Part shown: positions 1 through 9,235 of the stretch, in pieces
Layout of the letters: every line of letters starts with the position of its first letter
How positions within the stretch are numbered: the stretch's first letter is position 1
Assembly (NCBI RefSeq): GCF_000017685.1
Contig: NC_010602.1
Coordinates: 2,987,001 to 3,051,000, forward strand
Reading direction: 5' to 3'
Origin: Leptospira biflexa serovar Patoc strain 'Patoc 1 (Paris)'
GTDB lineage: Bacteria; Spirochaetota; Leptospiria; Leptospirales; Leptospiraceae
Length of the DNA stretch: 64,000 bases
Made by a program: the position numbers and the translations under genes
The notes under the pieces: generated by a model
What the model was told of the DNA's origin: nothing
Database searches by the model: none
The model's input: only the letters and a program-made list of their open reading frames with translations

Positions 1-122
1 TCGAAAGGCCTAATTTCCCGATTTCTTTCTTCGAGGCCGAAAAAAGAAACGAAGGGAAAACAATTTATTATCTAAAACGAATCAAAGCAATTTGAACTGA
101 CAGTTGTGTTAGAGTCCACTGC

Positions 123-164
123 TCCCGTAACCTCATGTGAACGGGAGATCCAATCGATCGATTG
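123..164. terminator. hairpin and 14-bp palindrome after the TPR gene
   Basis: Directly beyond the stop of the TPR lipoprotein gene (minus strand) lies the perfect palindrome CAATCGATCGATTG at 151-164. It is followed by a 7-bp stem, CTCCCGT (122-128 region) pairing with ACGGGAG (141-147), with a 12-base loop. No T-run follows on the minus strand, so intrinsic termination is only a guess; the structure could instead protect the 3' end of the operon mRNA. Confidence 0.35.
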
Positions 165-3100
165 TTAGTCCACTGTAATCGTACTGATCCTAAGTCCATC
201 ACGGTCTCCTTTCCAAGGAACCGAAGTTTTTTCTCTACCTTTGATGAGGAGTAATTCTTTGGATTTGCCCTCTACAACGAGCCCATCCATCGGGAAATAA
301 AAGTCCCCTTCAATTTTGTAAGAATCCTTCCATTTCGATCCACCTTTCCAAAGATAGGTGGTATCGTCTGTATTCACTAGGAGTGATTCAGGGTTTTTGA
401 CTACGGAACGTACGGATTCCGTTTTGCCAATGGCATATAATTTTGCTTTTTCTGTCCCTTCGTAGATTTGTCCACCAAGTTGTACTAGGCAGGATTCTTC
501 TAAACAACCAAGGAAATGAGCCGACTCTTTCGAATCTTTTTTATTGATAGGCAATGATACTTTTGTTTCTTTTTCATTGGTCACACCAGGTGTGATCACT
601 TGGACCAAAAATTCTTTTTTGGAATCTCTGATGACAAAAAGTTTACCTTCACCATTCAGAGAAAATCCCACATAATCATTTCCATTCCACTCTTCTTGGA
701 TTTCCAAGTTTGGATTGGTTCGAACCAATTTTCTGTTTGGAGATTTTTCCTTTTCTAAAAGTAGATAAAAACCATTGGAATCTGCCGATCCCTGTTTGAC
801 TTTCCAACCAGCTAATACCTGTTTCTTGAAGGTCATTTTTCCAGATTCAGGGTAAATTTTTGTCGCGGTATCATTGGATATTCCAACAAGTTCCTTCCCA
901 GCCACAAGTAATTGAAACGGGGTGGATGTGTATTGTTTCCAAACGAGTTCCTTTGTGATACGGTCATAGCCCACAAGAGCAGTTCCATAATTCACAATGA
1001 TACGATTAGGGTAAACGATTGGTGTGGAAACAGGTGTTCCTGATAAATTTAAGTCTGTTACGTGGAGTGGTTCGTCATCTAATGCATCCGAAGGAAGTAA
1101 CCTTGCGTATTTGGTTTCTCCATATTCACGTAAGATTTTTTCTTTGACCGTATTACGTTTGGATTTGGTTTTTTCAGAAGGAGATTGTTTTAATTTGGCA
1201 TCCAAAATTTTGAACTGCGCAAATAATGCTTCTGCCGAAGGTTCTTCTTTTAACACACGATCAATTGTTTTTTCAGCTTCTTCCAATTTGTTTTCTTTAA
1301 AGTAAATATAAGCCAATTGGATTTCACCATCCATAAAATCAGGATCTGATTTTCGAATGGACTCGAGGATGGATTTGGCTTCGTTTGTTAGGTCTTCGTT
1401 AAAATAGGCAATTGCTAAATTATAAGAAGAAAGTCCAAATTCGGAATCTTTTACCCTTGCCTTCTCAAACTCACGTTTGGCGGCATCCATTTGGTTTAAT
1501 TTATAATATGCAAGACCTTTTGCCACGTTACTTGGAGCAAAGTTAGGATTGACCAAAATCGCTTTGTCAAATTCACCAATGGCCGCTTCATAATTCTTGC
1601 GTTTCATGGTAACAAGGCCTAACATATAATAAGCGTAATACGAATCAGGTTTTTCTTTTAAAATATCATAAAAACCATCTTCTGCGCGTTTGAGTTCCCC
1701 TTTTTTATAATAGAAGGAATATATCCCTTCTTTAAAGGAGATTGCATTTTCCTTATTGGACTTAACTGCGTTTTCTAAAATAGAAAGACCTTTTTCCTCT
1801 TCACCTTTTTCAATATAACATTCTGCAATTTTTACAAGGAGAGATGCCTTCGGAACGCGGTCATACGCCTTTTGGTAAGGAGTGACTGCTTCGATATATT
1901 TTTTACGATTAAAGAGAGCGTTTCCTTCTTTGACAAAAGGTAAAATCTCCGCAAAACGAGAGTTCTCCGAAACTGTTTTTTCTGTTTCTACTAACTCAGG
2001 AATGTCTTTTGTGTATTTTTTCGATTTTTGAATGAACTCATTCGCTTTTGTATAATTTTCCTTTGAATTTTCTTCAACGGCGCGTTTGTAGTATAAACTT
2101 CCCAATCGGTAATCCACAGCTTCATTGTTTGGAAACTTTTTCTTAAGCCCCATGTAGATGGATTCCGCTTCATCCCATTTACTGGCATCTTCAGCAATCC
2201 GACCAAGTGTGATGGCACTAAATGGATCTGTTGCGGATAAGGTTTCTAGTTTTTTTATGAATTCTTTTTCTTTTTTGGATTCTCCAGTTTTTGCATAAAC
2301 ACGAGCGAGTCCTTGCAAGGCACCTGGGTTTGTATTGTCCAATCGATACGCTTCTAAATAAGATCCTTCCGCTTTTTTATATTCGCTGAAAGCAAAGTAA
2401 GCACGACCATAGGCATTTTGAACCGCAGGATTTTCTGGGTTCACTCCCATTGCTTTTCCATATTCATCAAACGCCTGTTTGCGTTTCCCTTGTCGTAAAA
2501 AAGAATCTCCACTCGCGATGAACTTTTGAGATTCCGCTAGAATTTTAGCCTTTCGGATATCTTCTTTTTTTGCCTTGGGATGGGTCTCTGCCTTTTTTAA
2601 TACATCCAAGGCTTCATCATAACGACCTGAATCGATGAGAACGTAAGCCAGGTTCATCTTTGGTTCCATGAAATTTGGATCCCAAGAAGAGGAATCTTGG
2701 AAGCTGAGAGTTGCTTTTTTGACTTCTCCCCATTTCCATTCGCATATCCCTTGTTTGTTGCGGATTTCTGCGTTTTTAGGAATTTTTTGAAGCGCTTGTT
2801 TCGATGTTTTTAAACAATCTGAGTAGTTATGTGTTTGGATGAGAACATTACACAATCCAACATAGGCATTTGCATTGGTATCAGAAAGAGAAATGGATTT
2901 TTTAAAACTCTCTTCACTTTCTTTTAATTTTCCATTTAAGAGTTGTGCATTTCCAAGAAATGACCACACAGAACCATTTTGCGGTTGTAATTCGGATGCT
3001 TTTTTAAATTCGGCAGTTGCTTCCGTATAATTTTTTTTGTTGAGGAAATCATTTCCTCTTTGGATGAGTGAAGCAATTTTAGTAGAAAGTTTTGCATCTT

Positions 3101-3758
3101 TTGCAGATTTTAATTCTGGGTTTAATTTTTCCGCTTTGGCAAAATAACTTTCCGCTTCTTCGTATTTTTTAAGCTCCAAACACACATCACCTAGTTGGTT
3201 GAGTAATTCCACAGGATAAGGGAAATCTTGTTTGTCTTCCAAGGATTTGAGAGTGACCAAACTCTCTTGGTATCGACCCAAATTTTTTAATAGGATCCCT
3301 GTTTTGTATGTATAAATAGATTCTTCTGGTTTTAATTTGTTTAAGGTTTGATAGGTGGAAAGTGCGGCTTCATTTTCACCGAGCGTTGACTGAACAGTCC
3401 CAAGCCCAATCAAAATCTTTTCATTTTGAGGGTCTAAGTTATTTCCTTTTTCATAAGCAATTTTTGCATTTTCATAATCTCCCAATTGGTAATGGGATGC
3501 CCCAAGCAAAGCATAACCTTCGACAAGTTCAAAGGTTTGGATAGATGATTTTGCCTTTTCCAAAGAAACATCCATGTTTCCTTTTTGGAACTCGTTACTT
3601 CCATCAGCGATGAGAGCACGCGCCTCTTCAATTTTTTGGCGATCGGACGCGGCAGATTTTTCAACAACAGAATCTTTTACAGTGACAGCTTGGAAATCAC
3701 GAGAACGACAACCAATGAAAGATAAAAGTAATACACATAGAATGATATTTTTTTTCAT
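165..3758 (-). CDS. large TPR-repeat lipoprotein with C-terminal propeller-like domain
   Basis: This 1197-residue protein begins with a lipoprotein signal (MKKNIILCVLLLSFIGC, probable lipidated Cys17). From about residue 45 to 870 it consists of many tandem 34-residue TPR units with the usual W/L-G-Y-A-F-A-P pattern, for example AYYMLGLVTMKRKNYEAAIGE. The last 280 residues, rich in alternating beta segments (ATALVGYDRITKELVWKQY and similar), resemble a PQQ-type beta-propeller. TPR arrays bind proteins, so a scaffold role at the outer or inner membrane is likely, but the partner is unknown. It is the third gene of a lipoprotein operon: its ATG overlaps the stop of the PEGA gene by 4 bp, implying translational coupling and related function. 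Confidence 0.85.
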   Translation of the reverse strand: MKKNIILCVLLLSFIGCRSRDFQAVTVKDSVVEKSAASDRQKIEEARALIADGSNEFQKGNMDVSLEKAKSSIQTFELVEGYALLGASHYQLGDYENAKIAYEKGNNLDPQNEKILIGLGTVQSTLGENEAALSTYQTLNKLKPEESIYTYKTGILLKNLGRYQESLVTLKSLEDKQDFPYPVELLNQLGDVCLELKKYEEAESYFAKAEKLNPELKSAKDAKLSTKIASLIQRGNDFLNKKNYTEATAEFKKASELQPQNGSVWSFLGNAQLLNGKLKESEESFKKSISLSDTNANAYVGLCNVLIQTHNYSDCLKTSKQALQKIPKNAEIRNKQGICEWKWGEVKKATLSFQDSSSWDPNFMEPKMNLAYVLIDSGRYDEALDVLKKAETHPKAKKEDIRKAKILAESQKFIASGDSFLRQGKRKQAFDEYGKAMGVNPENPAVQNAYGRAYFAFSEYKKAEGSYLEAYRLDNTNPGALQGLARVYAKTGESKKEKEFIKKLETLSATDPFSAITLGRIAEDASKWDEAESIYMGLKKKFPNNEAVDYRLGSLYYKRAVEENSKENYTKANEFIQKSKKYTKDIPELVETEKTVSENSRFAEILPFVKEGNALFNRKKYIEAVTPYQKAYDRVPKASLLVKIAECYIEKGEEEKGLSILENAVKSNKENAISFKEGIYSFYYKKGELKRAEDGFYDILKEKPDSYYAYYMLGLVTMKRKNYEAAIGEFDKAILVNPNFAPSNVAKGLAYYKLNQMDAAKREFEKARVKDSEFGLSSYNLAIAYFNEDLTNEAKSILESIRKSDPDFMDGEIQLAYIYFKENKLEEAEKTIDRVLKEEPSAEALFAQFKILDAKLKQSPSEKTKSKRNTVKEKILREYGETKYARLLPSDALDDEPLHVTDLNLSGTPVSTPIVYPNRIIVNYGTALVGYDRITKELVWKQYTSTPFQLLVAGKELVGISNDTATKIYPESGKMTFKKQVLAGWKVKQGSADSNGFYLLLEKEKSPNRKLVRTNPNLEIQEEWNGNDYVGFSLNGEGKLFVIRDSKKEFLVQVITPGVTNEKETKVSLPINKKDSKESAHFLGCLEESCLVQLGGQIYEGTEKAKLYAIGKTESVRSVVKNPESLLVNTDDTTYLWKGGSKWKDSYKIEGDFYFPMDGLVVEGKSKELLLIKGREKTSVPWKGDRDGLRISTITVD

Positions 3759-5368
3759 TTTTGGAACCTTTGTTCGAACTTAACCATATCGGGGTATTGA
3801 ATTTTTAATCCACGAAGAGGAACTCCCACCAAAGGAGCATTATGTGGAGTAAGAACACCTAAATTCCAAAACGTATCAAAACTCCAAGGGAATTCTTCTA
3901 CCATTTTGTTACCCAAATACAAACGGATCATTTTTTTCTCGAAATCAGTGGAAAACTTTATACTTCGACCTTTTAGTTCATCTTCTTTGTTCCATCGGTA
4001 AGAGGAGCGAACAGGTGCTTCCAAATCGTTTTGGGAAAATTTAATAATATGAAAGTCAGTTTGATCTACATAAACCAAAATCGAATTTTGATTGTGGTCA
4101 TGGATGGAAAGTCCAACCGCCCCATTGTATTCCTTTTTTAAGTCTAACACAAGTTCGGCTTCCAAATAATCAGGAATCAAATCTTCCGAATACACTCCAT
4201 ACCAACCCTTGGAAAGTTCCTTGTTTTTGGCAAAAGTCAATTTTCCAGGGAATGTCGCAGAAAAGTTAGGCGAAGGTGATGTGAGGTTCCAAAATTCTTC
4301 TGATTCCCAACCTACCCCATCCTCTAAAGAAATTGGTAAAGCGATGGATGTAATTTGTTTTGGGCGGATTTTGATTCCTGCTTTCGCATATTCATAATGG
4401 GAATCAAGAGTAGTTCGAATGAATTGGATCGGATAACTACCGTAAGGTACACCAGACTCTGCGTATTGTGTTTTGCCTTTTTTTTGACCTGCTATCACAA
4501 CATCGAGTCCAGGAGGAAAACTAGAAACAACAACGGTTCCTTGTGAGATGTCATCATTCCATTCTTGGAACGCTCTTGTGGTTTTCCCTGCACGGACTAA
4601 AATATTCCGTTTCACTTGGTCTTTCCCAGGTTTGGCAAAGGATAATGTATGTTTTCCATTTAAGAGAGTATAATTAAGAAGAGGAGCTTTCCCCACTTCT
4701 ACTCCATCTAAGTAAATGATGGTACCGGGAGAGGTGGAAAATACAGAAACTTTTCCTTGTAAGGAAGAAGTAAAAAAAGATCGTAAATCATCGCTGGAAG
4801 GAGAAGAAACTTCTAAAAAATAGGAAGGTACAAATTCGGTTAAAGGAAGTAGGTGTTTTTTCCCGTGAAAAACATCAAAGGATTTCACTGATTTGTTTTT
4901 AGGCTCTTTTTCTTCTTGGTAAACAAATACCGCCTTGCCAAAGTTTTGCGAAAGAACTGGATCCTTGTATTGGACATCCACTGTCAATCGTTCTGCAGAT
5001 TTAGACAAACTGAGTTCCAAAACTAAATCAATATCATTTGACTCAAAAAATTTGGGATCTGGTTTGGAAGGTGATTTTTGATAAGCACCTAATTTGGAAT
5101 GGGGAAAAAGGATTTTTTCTTCAATGAGGGATAAGTCAGAACTAGAAAACCCCTCTGGAATTTGTTTCCAGAGGAGAGTGAAACTTGGGGTTGGTTTATT
5201 TACCAGTCGTTCTCTGTAATCTCTACCCGAAGGAAGGGGTTCAGACTCTCCAAGATCTGGAGTGACAAACTTAGGTTTTGTAAAACTTCGATTGAGTGTT
5301 TCGATCTTTGTGACCGAGGAACAATAACCGACTAAAAAACAAAGGACCGGTAAATAAACATATCTCAT
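3755..5368 (-). CDS. PEGA-domain lipoprotein
   Basis: The 537-residue product starts with a short lipoprotein signal (VLCFLVGYC, Cys16). Around residues 200-320 are two PEGA-type beta modules: GKVSVFSTSPGTIIYLDGVEVG with APLLNYTLLNGKHTLSF, and a second GTVVVSSFPPGLDVVIAGQKKG. PEGA domains are surface-associated beta sandwiches, often linked to cell-envelope carbohydrate. The C-terminal 170 residues look like a jelly-roll (WYGVYSEDLIPDYLEAELVLDLK), perhaps a concanavalin-like fold. It sits between the FecR and TPR lipoprotein genes and overlaps both by 4 bp, so the three are almost certainly co-translated. The exact job is unknown. Confidence 0.8.
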   Translation of the reverse strand: MRYVYLPVLCFLVGYCSSVTKIETLNRSFTKPKFVTPDLGESEPLPSGRDYRERLVNKPTPSFTLLWKQIPEGFSSSDLSLIEEKILFPHSKLGAYQKSPSKPDPKFFESNDIDLVLELSLSKSAERLTVDVQYKDPVLSQNFGKAVFVYQEEKEPKNKSVKSFDVFHGKKHLLPLTEFVPSYFLEVSSPSSDDLRSFFTSSLQGKVSVFSTSPGTIIYLDGVEVGKAPLLNYTLLNGKHTLSFAKPGKDQVKRNILVRAGKTTRAFQEWNDDISQGTVVVSSFPPGLDVVIAGQKKGKTQYAESGVPYGSYPIQFIRTTLDSHYEYAKAGIKIRPKQITSIALPISLEDGVGWESEEFWNLTSPSPNFSATFPGKLTFAKNKELSKGWYGVYSEDLIPDYLEAELVLDLKKEYNGAVGLSIHDHNQNSILVYVDQTDFHIIKFSQNDLEAPVRSSYRWNKEDELKGRSIKFSTDFEKKMIRLYLGNKMVEEFPWSFDTFWNLGVLTPHNAPLVGVPLRGLKIQYPDMVKFEQRFQK

Positions 5369-6336
5369 TTCGTCTTATCAAAACTCTCTTTTGGAGCTAA
5401 TTTTAGTGAATCTTTTTGCACATCTTTTTTAATGTATTTGGAATCTTCAATTGATTTTGCAGTTGTGATCACTTCATCTGACTTTGATTTGGTGATTTCA
5501 CGAGTTTTGGCTGCTTTTTCCAATTCCTCAACAGAAGAACCTAGGTTCATTTTTTGAAGTTCTTCGTTGTTTGATTTGAGTTCATTTGCAAGGGACTCAA
5601 ATTGTAACATTTTTGTATTTTCGAACACTAACATTTCTTTCATCTCACCTAAAGATTGTTTGTCCATTGGTTTGATCATTTTCTCAGATAGTTTTGTGTC
5701 TGTCGATACTTCAGCTGACTTTTGTTTGTCGACTACGATTTCGTTATCAGAGTTTGATTTACGGATCGCAACGGCACCATCAAGAACCGTGTATTTCACA
5801 ACACAGTTAGAAGAACCACAAGCTACGTTTCCACCTTTTGCAGAAGGATTTTCAACATTCGTCATAAAGATAGTTCCACGAACACCCGCAATCGAAGTTG
5901 GAGTCACAACATTAAACGATTCTGTTTTTCTTTCTTTGCGAAGAACAGTCACGAGTTTTCCGTATTGCATGTTGACTTCTGTTTCACGTGATCCGTCGTT
6001 TGCAGCAAAGGCTTGGCTTACGCTAAGCGACGTATTTTTGTTGAGTTTGAGAACACCGTCTTCACCAACCAAAAGTTCAACAGATCCATTTTGACCTGTC
6101 ACAATTGTGTCTTGAGAAGTTAAGGTATCACCTAAACTTGGTTTGATTTGGCCATTTTCTCTCAAAACAACTACGTCCCCTTTTACGAAAGCGATGACGA
6201 CATTACTCGCTGGTTGGTTTTTATCTGTAACGGTTGTTACAGTCTCTTTTGAGTCTTTTTGGCAAGCTGCGGCAAACATGGCAAAAATCGCCACAAATCC
6301 CAAAACCGACAATTTTTGTATGATTGTACGTTTCAT
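5365..6336 (-). CDS. FecR-domain lipoprotein
   Basis: The 323-residue protein has a lipoprotein signal ending at MFAAAC (Cys25) and a FecR domain at about residues 48-175: an initial VAFVKGDVVVLRENG strand pair, then DTIVTGQNGSVELLVGEDGVLKLNKNTSL and the typical TSIAGVRGTIF motif. The C-terminal 120 residues are Lys/Glu-rich and helical. FecR domains in spirochetes are usually exported beta-helical proteins rather than anti-sigma factors, and here there is no adjacent sigma gene. It is the first gene of the FecR-PEGA-TPR lipoprotein operon; a GGAGG ribosome site lies just upstream of the ATG at 6336. Confidence 0.85.
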   Translation of the reverse strand: MKRTIIQKLSVLGFVAIFAMFAAACQKDSKETVTTVTDKNQPASNVVIAFVKGDVVVLRENGQIKPSLGDTLTSQDTIVTGQNGSVELLVGEDGVLKLNKNTSLSVSQAFAANDGSRETEVNMQYGKLVTVLRKERKTESFNVVTPTSIAGVRGTIFMTNVENPSAKGGNVACGSSNCVVKYTVLDGAVAIRKSNSDNEIVVDKQKSAEVSTDTKLSEKMIKPMDKQSLGEMKEMLVFENTKMLQFESLANELKSNNEELQKMNLGSSVEELEKAAKTREITKSKSDEVITTAKSIEDSKYIKKDVQKDSLKLAPKESFDKTK

Positions 6337-6401
6337 ATTCCTTCCTCCGGAAATAACTTTCTTAAATTAGATAACAACTGAAGCCTTGGCAACTCTTTTC
6401 C

Positions 6402-7355
6402 CTAATATCTTTTTGTGACAGCTTTTGTCCAATGGTCCCTGCGGGTCACACGGTGGGGATTCTCCAGACTTTCGATCATGGATTCGAGGCTCTTTTTTCG
6501 GGTTTCGTCCATGGATTCGTTCATGTATTTACGCATTGGACATTCAGAACCGAGTTCACAGCAATAAATTTCCTGACAAGTTTCCTTCTGTTTTCGTAAT
6601 TCGGGAAAACTTTCCCAAAGTTGGGTAGGTGTCAGGTGGAGGATGCCCCATTCTTTGACTCCCGGCGAGTCGATGAGGACGGTATTTCCTTCCAAAAAAA
6701 GGGCAAACGAATTGGTTGTGGTATGTTTTCCCTTTTTTGTCGTCCCACTCACCAAATTGGTCCTTTGTACGGTTTTTTTATGGAGGTGGTTCATGAGAGT
6801 GGATTTACCCACTCCAGAATTTCCACAAAGGAATGTACGTTTGCCTTTGATTTTTTCCCAAAGTGGTTGGATGGATTCTTCCGAAAGAAGTGAAACACTC
6901 ATGACATCATAACCTAACTCGCTATAGTAAGTTTCTCTGTCTTTTATTTCTTCTTCATCCACCAAATCTTTTTTGGTAAAAATAATGAGGGGTGGGATAT
7001 CGGTATCGTAAGAGGCGGCAAGTAAACGGTCAATGAAGCCAGGTTTGGTTTCTGGATCTTTACAAGAAGCAAGGATGGCAACTTGGTCAAGGTTTGCACA
7101 TAACACATGACTGTCGCCCTTATCACTTTTGCGAGTGAGATAATTTTTACGCTCAATACGCTCTGAAATGACCCACTCTTCCCCAGAAGATTTTTCGGCA
7201 AGGATCATATCCCCTACCACAAATGGATGGCGTTCATTCGAATTTTTTAGGCGGAGTTTTCCTTTGAGTACGGCAAGGGCATACGTTGTCTCTTCTGAAT
7301 AAATCTCGTAATACGCACCGAAGATACGAGCGATTGTAAATTGTTCTTTACCCAA
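6402..7355 (-). CDS. rsgA: ribosome small-subunit-dependent GTPase A
   Basis: The 317-residue product has the circularly permuted GTPase order of RsgA (YjeQ): an N-terminal OB-fold, then G4 (FTKKDLV), G1/P-loop (CGNSGVGKST) and G3 (DSPGVKE). RsgA acts late in 30S maturation. The C-terminal zinc knuckle is CQEIYCCELGSEC: the position that is usually His (in C-x4-C-x-H) appears to be Glu, a variation worth noting. The only in-frame start is TTG at 7355. It is transcribed away from the neighbouring histidine kinase gene; only 49 bp separate the starts. Confidence 0.93.
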   Translation of the reverse strand: MGKEQFTIARIFGAYYEIYSEETTYALAVLKGKLRLKNSNERHPFVVGDMILAEKSSGEEWVISERIERKNYLTRKSDKGDSHVLCANLDQVAILASCKDPETKPGFIDRLLAASYDTDIPPLIIFTKKDLVDEEEIKDRETYYSELGYDVMSVSLLSEESIQPLWEKIKGKRTFLCGNSGVGKSTLMNHLHKKTVQRTNLVSGTTKKGKHTTTNSFALFLEGNTVLIDSPGVKEWGILHLTPTQLWESFPELRKQKETCQEIYCCELGSECPMRKYMNESMDETRKKSLESMIESLENPHRVTRRDHWTKAVTKRY

Positions 7356-7404
7356 GTGGAATCTGCACCATAATTATCTAGTTCTTACATTGTATACAAT
7401 CCAC

Positions 7405-9231
7405 ATGCAAATACAAGTTTTCTTTCGTTCCAGCATCATTCTCCTCTCTTCTTTTGGTTGGTTTGCAATTGCTTACGGACTGATCCTATTTCAAGTTTCC
7501 TATCTTTTTACATTTTCTGTCCTATTTTTGGGTTTTCTCACTCTCTCACTTTTCCTTTTCCATCTGCCCACAAACCAAACCCTTTTGGAAGAAAAACCCA
7601 AAAAAAGAGATGAACTCGTACAAAATCTCTTTGCTCTGGAAAAATTCAAAGAAGAGCTCATTTCCTTCAATGACCCTGACCAAATTAGCGAAACGATCAG
7701 CCAATTTTTGGCTTCTAAAATACACGCAGAGTTTGTGCAAGTGTATACTTGGGATGAAAGGGAAGGACAATTTCGACCAAGACCATTTCTCGATTCCAAA
7801 AACCAAAAACATCCAAACCTTCCGTCCATCCCTGTATTCAATCCATTTTTATTATGGTTATCCGAAAGAGAAGGAATCCATATCAAAGAAAATTTCATCC
7901 AATATGTTTCTCCCAGTCATGAAAAAATTGCAAAAGAGGCCTTAGGTTTTTTTTCAGACACCAAGTCGGAGTTAGTTGCAACACTTTCGATTAAATCTAG
8001 TTTGGTGGGCTTTATTCTACTTGGGAAACACAAAGAAGGAAAAATTTACGATTTAGAAGAAATTGAAATCATTTTAGAAATCCTTTCCGTTTCTCTCATG
8101 TCACTATCCAATTCGATGATTTACCAACAGTTGTTAAATTTAACGGAAACTTTGGAAGCGAAGGTTAGGGAAAGGACCAAAGAATTGGAAGAAACGCAGG
8201 CCCACCTTGTCCAATCCGAAAAAATGGCATCTCTTGGGGTGATGGTGGCAGGGATTGCACATGAAATCAATACCCCTGCTGCTGTGATCAATGGTGCTGC
8301 CGATAATTTAGATGCCAATTTGGTCTTCGTTTTATCACACTTAGGTGACATCACTCACCTCATTCAAAATCCTGATTTTCGTTCCCTTTATTTGGATATT
8401 TTATTTAGTTTTGTGAAAGAAGATCCAACGACCAAAATCGATCCAAAGGATAAATTCAAATTAAAACGAGAAACAAAATTAAAATTCATCCATGATGGAA
8501 TGCCAGAAAATGATGCCACCGATTTATCCACGTTTCTCATCGACCAACATTTAATGCACATGCAAGAAGAACTTCTTCGGATTTGGAAATCTGGTGGAAA
8601 AGAAACCTTTGAAATGTTAAAAAACACCTTAAGTTTACAAAGGAATATCAAAAACATCAAATATGCGATTCGTAATATTGTACGAATTGTAAAAGCCTTA
8701 AAATACTATTCCCACTTAGGGCAAAATTCGTATGAAGTGTCTGACCTGCATGAAGGTTTGGAAAACACACTCGTGATCATGCAAAACCAAATCAAACATG
8801 GTGTCGAAATTGAACGAAATTACGGCACAATTCCGCCTGTTCGGTGTAATTTGGATGAACTGAACCAAGTGTGGACAAACCTAATTACAAACGCCATCCA
8901 TGCAATGAAACGAAGCGATCATCCCAAACTCATCATATCATCAAGTCGGGTAGGAGAGGAGTATGTGATGATCAGTTTTGAAGACAATGGATCGGGTATC
9001 CCAATGGAAATCAAAGATAAAATTTGGGATCCATTTTTTACAACAAAAGACCAAGGAGAAGGAACAGGGCTTGGTTTAGGAATTGTGAAAGGGATCATTG
9101 AAAAACACAAAGGAAGGATTGAAGTAGAATCTTCTCCTGGACGAACCTTGTTTATGGTCTATTTGCCGTTAGTTGGTCCAGGCGATGTTCCGAATCTCCC
9201 CAAAGAAATTTTTAGGGAGAGGAGAGGTTAA
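7405..9231 (+). CDS. membrane sensor histidine kinase
   Basis: This is a hybrid-free HisKA-type kinase of 608 residues, taking the ATG at 7405 rather than a TTG 15 bp upstream. Two membrane helices at residues 8-50 are followed by a GAF-like domain (about 65-235), a short coiled coil (LEAKVRERTKELEETQAHL), the phospho-acceptor box GIAHEINTPAAV, and the ATPase boxes N (TNLITNAIHAM), G1 (EDNGSGIP) and G2 (GTGLGLGI). The insertion between the H-box and the N-box is longer than usual. No response regulator gene is adjacent, so its partner lies elsewhere. The gene is convergent with the desaturase, with the two stops only 4 bp apart. Confidence 0.9.
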   Translation: MQIQVFFRSSIILLSSFGWFAIAYGLILFQVSYLFTFSVLFLGFLTLSLFLFHLPTNQTLLEEKPKKRDELVQNLFALEKFKEELISFNDPDQISETISQFLASKIHAEFVQVYTWDEREGQFRPRPFLDSKNQKHPNLPSIPVFNPFLLWLSEREGIHIKENFIQYVSPSHEKIAKEALGFFSDTKSELVATLSIKSSLVGFILLGKHKEGKIYDLEEIEIILEILSVSLMSLSNSMIYQQLLNLTETLEAKVRERTKELEETQAHLVQSEKMASLGVMVAGIAHEINTPAAVINGAADNLDANLVFVLSHLGDITHLIQNPDFRSLYLDILFSFVKEDPTTKIDPKDKFKLKRETKLKFIHDGMPENDATDLSTFLIDQHLMHMQEELLRIWKSGGKETFEMLKNTLSLQRNIKNIKYAIRNIVRIVKALKYYSHLGQNSYEVSDLHEGLENTLVIMQNQIKHGVEIERNYGTIPPVRCNLDELNQVWTNLITNAIHAMKRSDHPKLIISSSRVGEEYVMISFEDNGSGIPMEIKDKIWDPFFTTKDQGEGTGLGLGIVKGIIEKHKGRIEVESSPGRTLFMVYLPLVGPGDVPNLPKEIFRERRG

Positions 9232-9235
9232 TCGA

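Noticed and set aside
5567..6094. 175-codon plus-strand frame opposite the FecR gene
   Set aside because: It lies entirely antisense to a well-supported lipoprotein gene and its product is of low-complexity Ser/Phe type with no domain.
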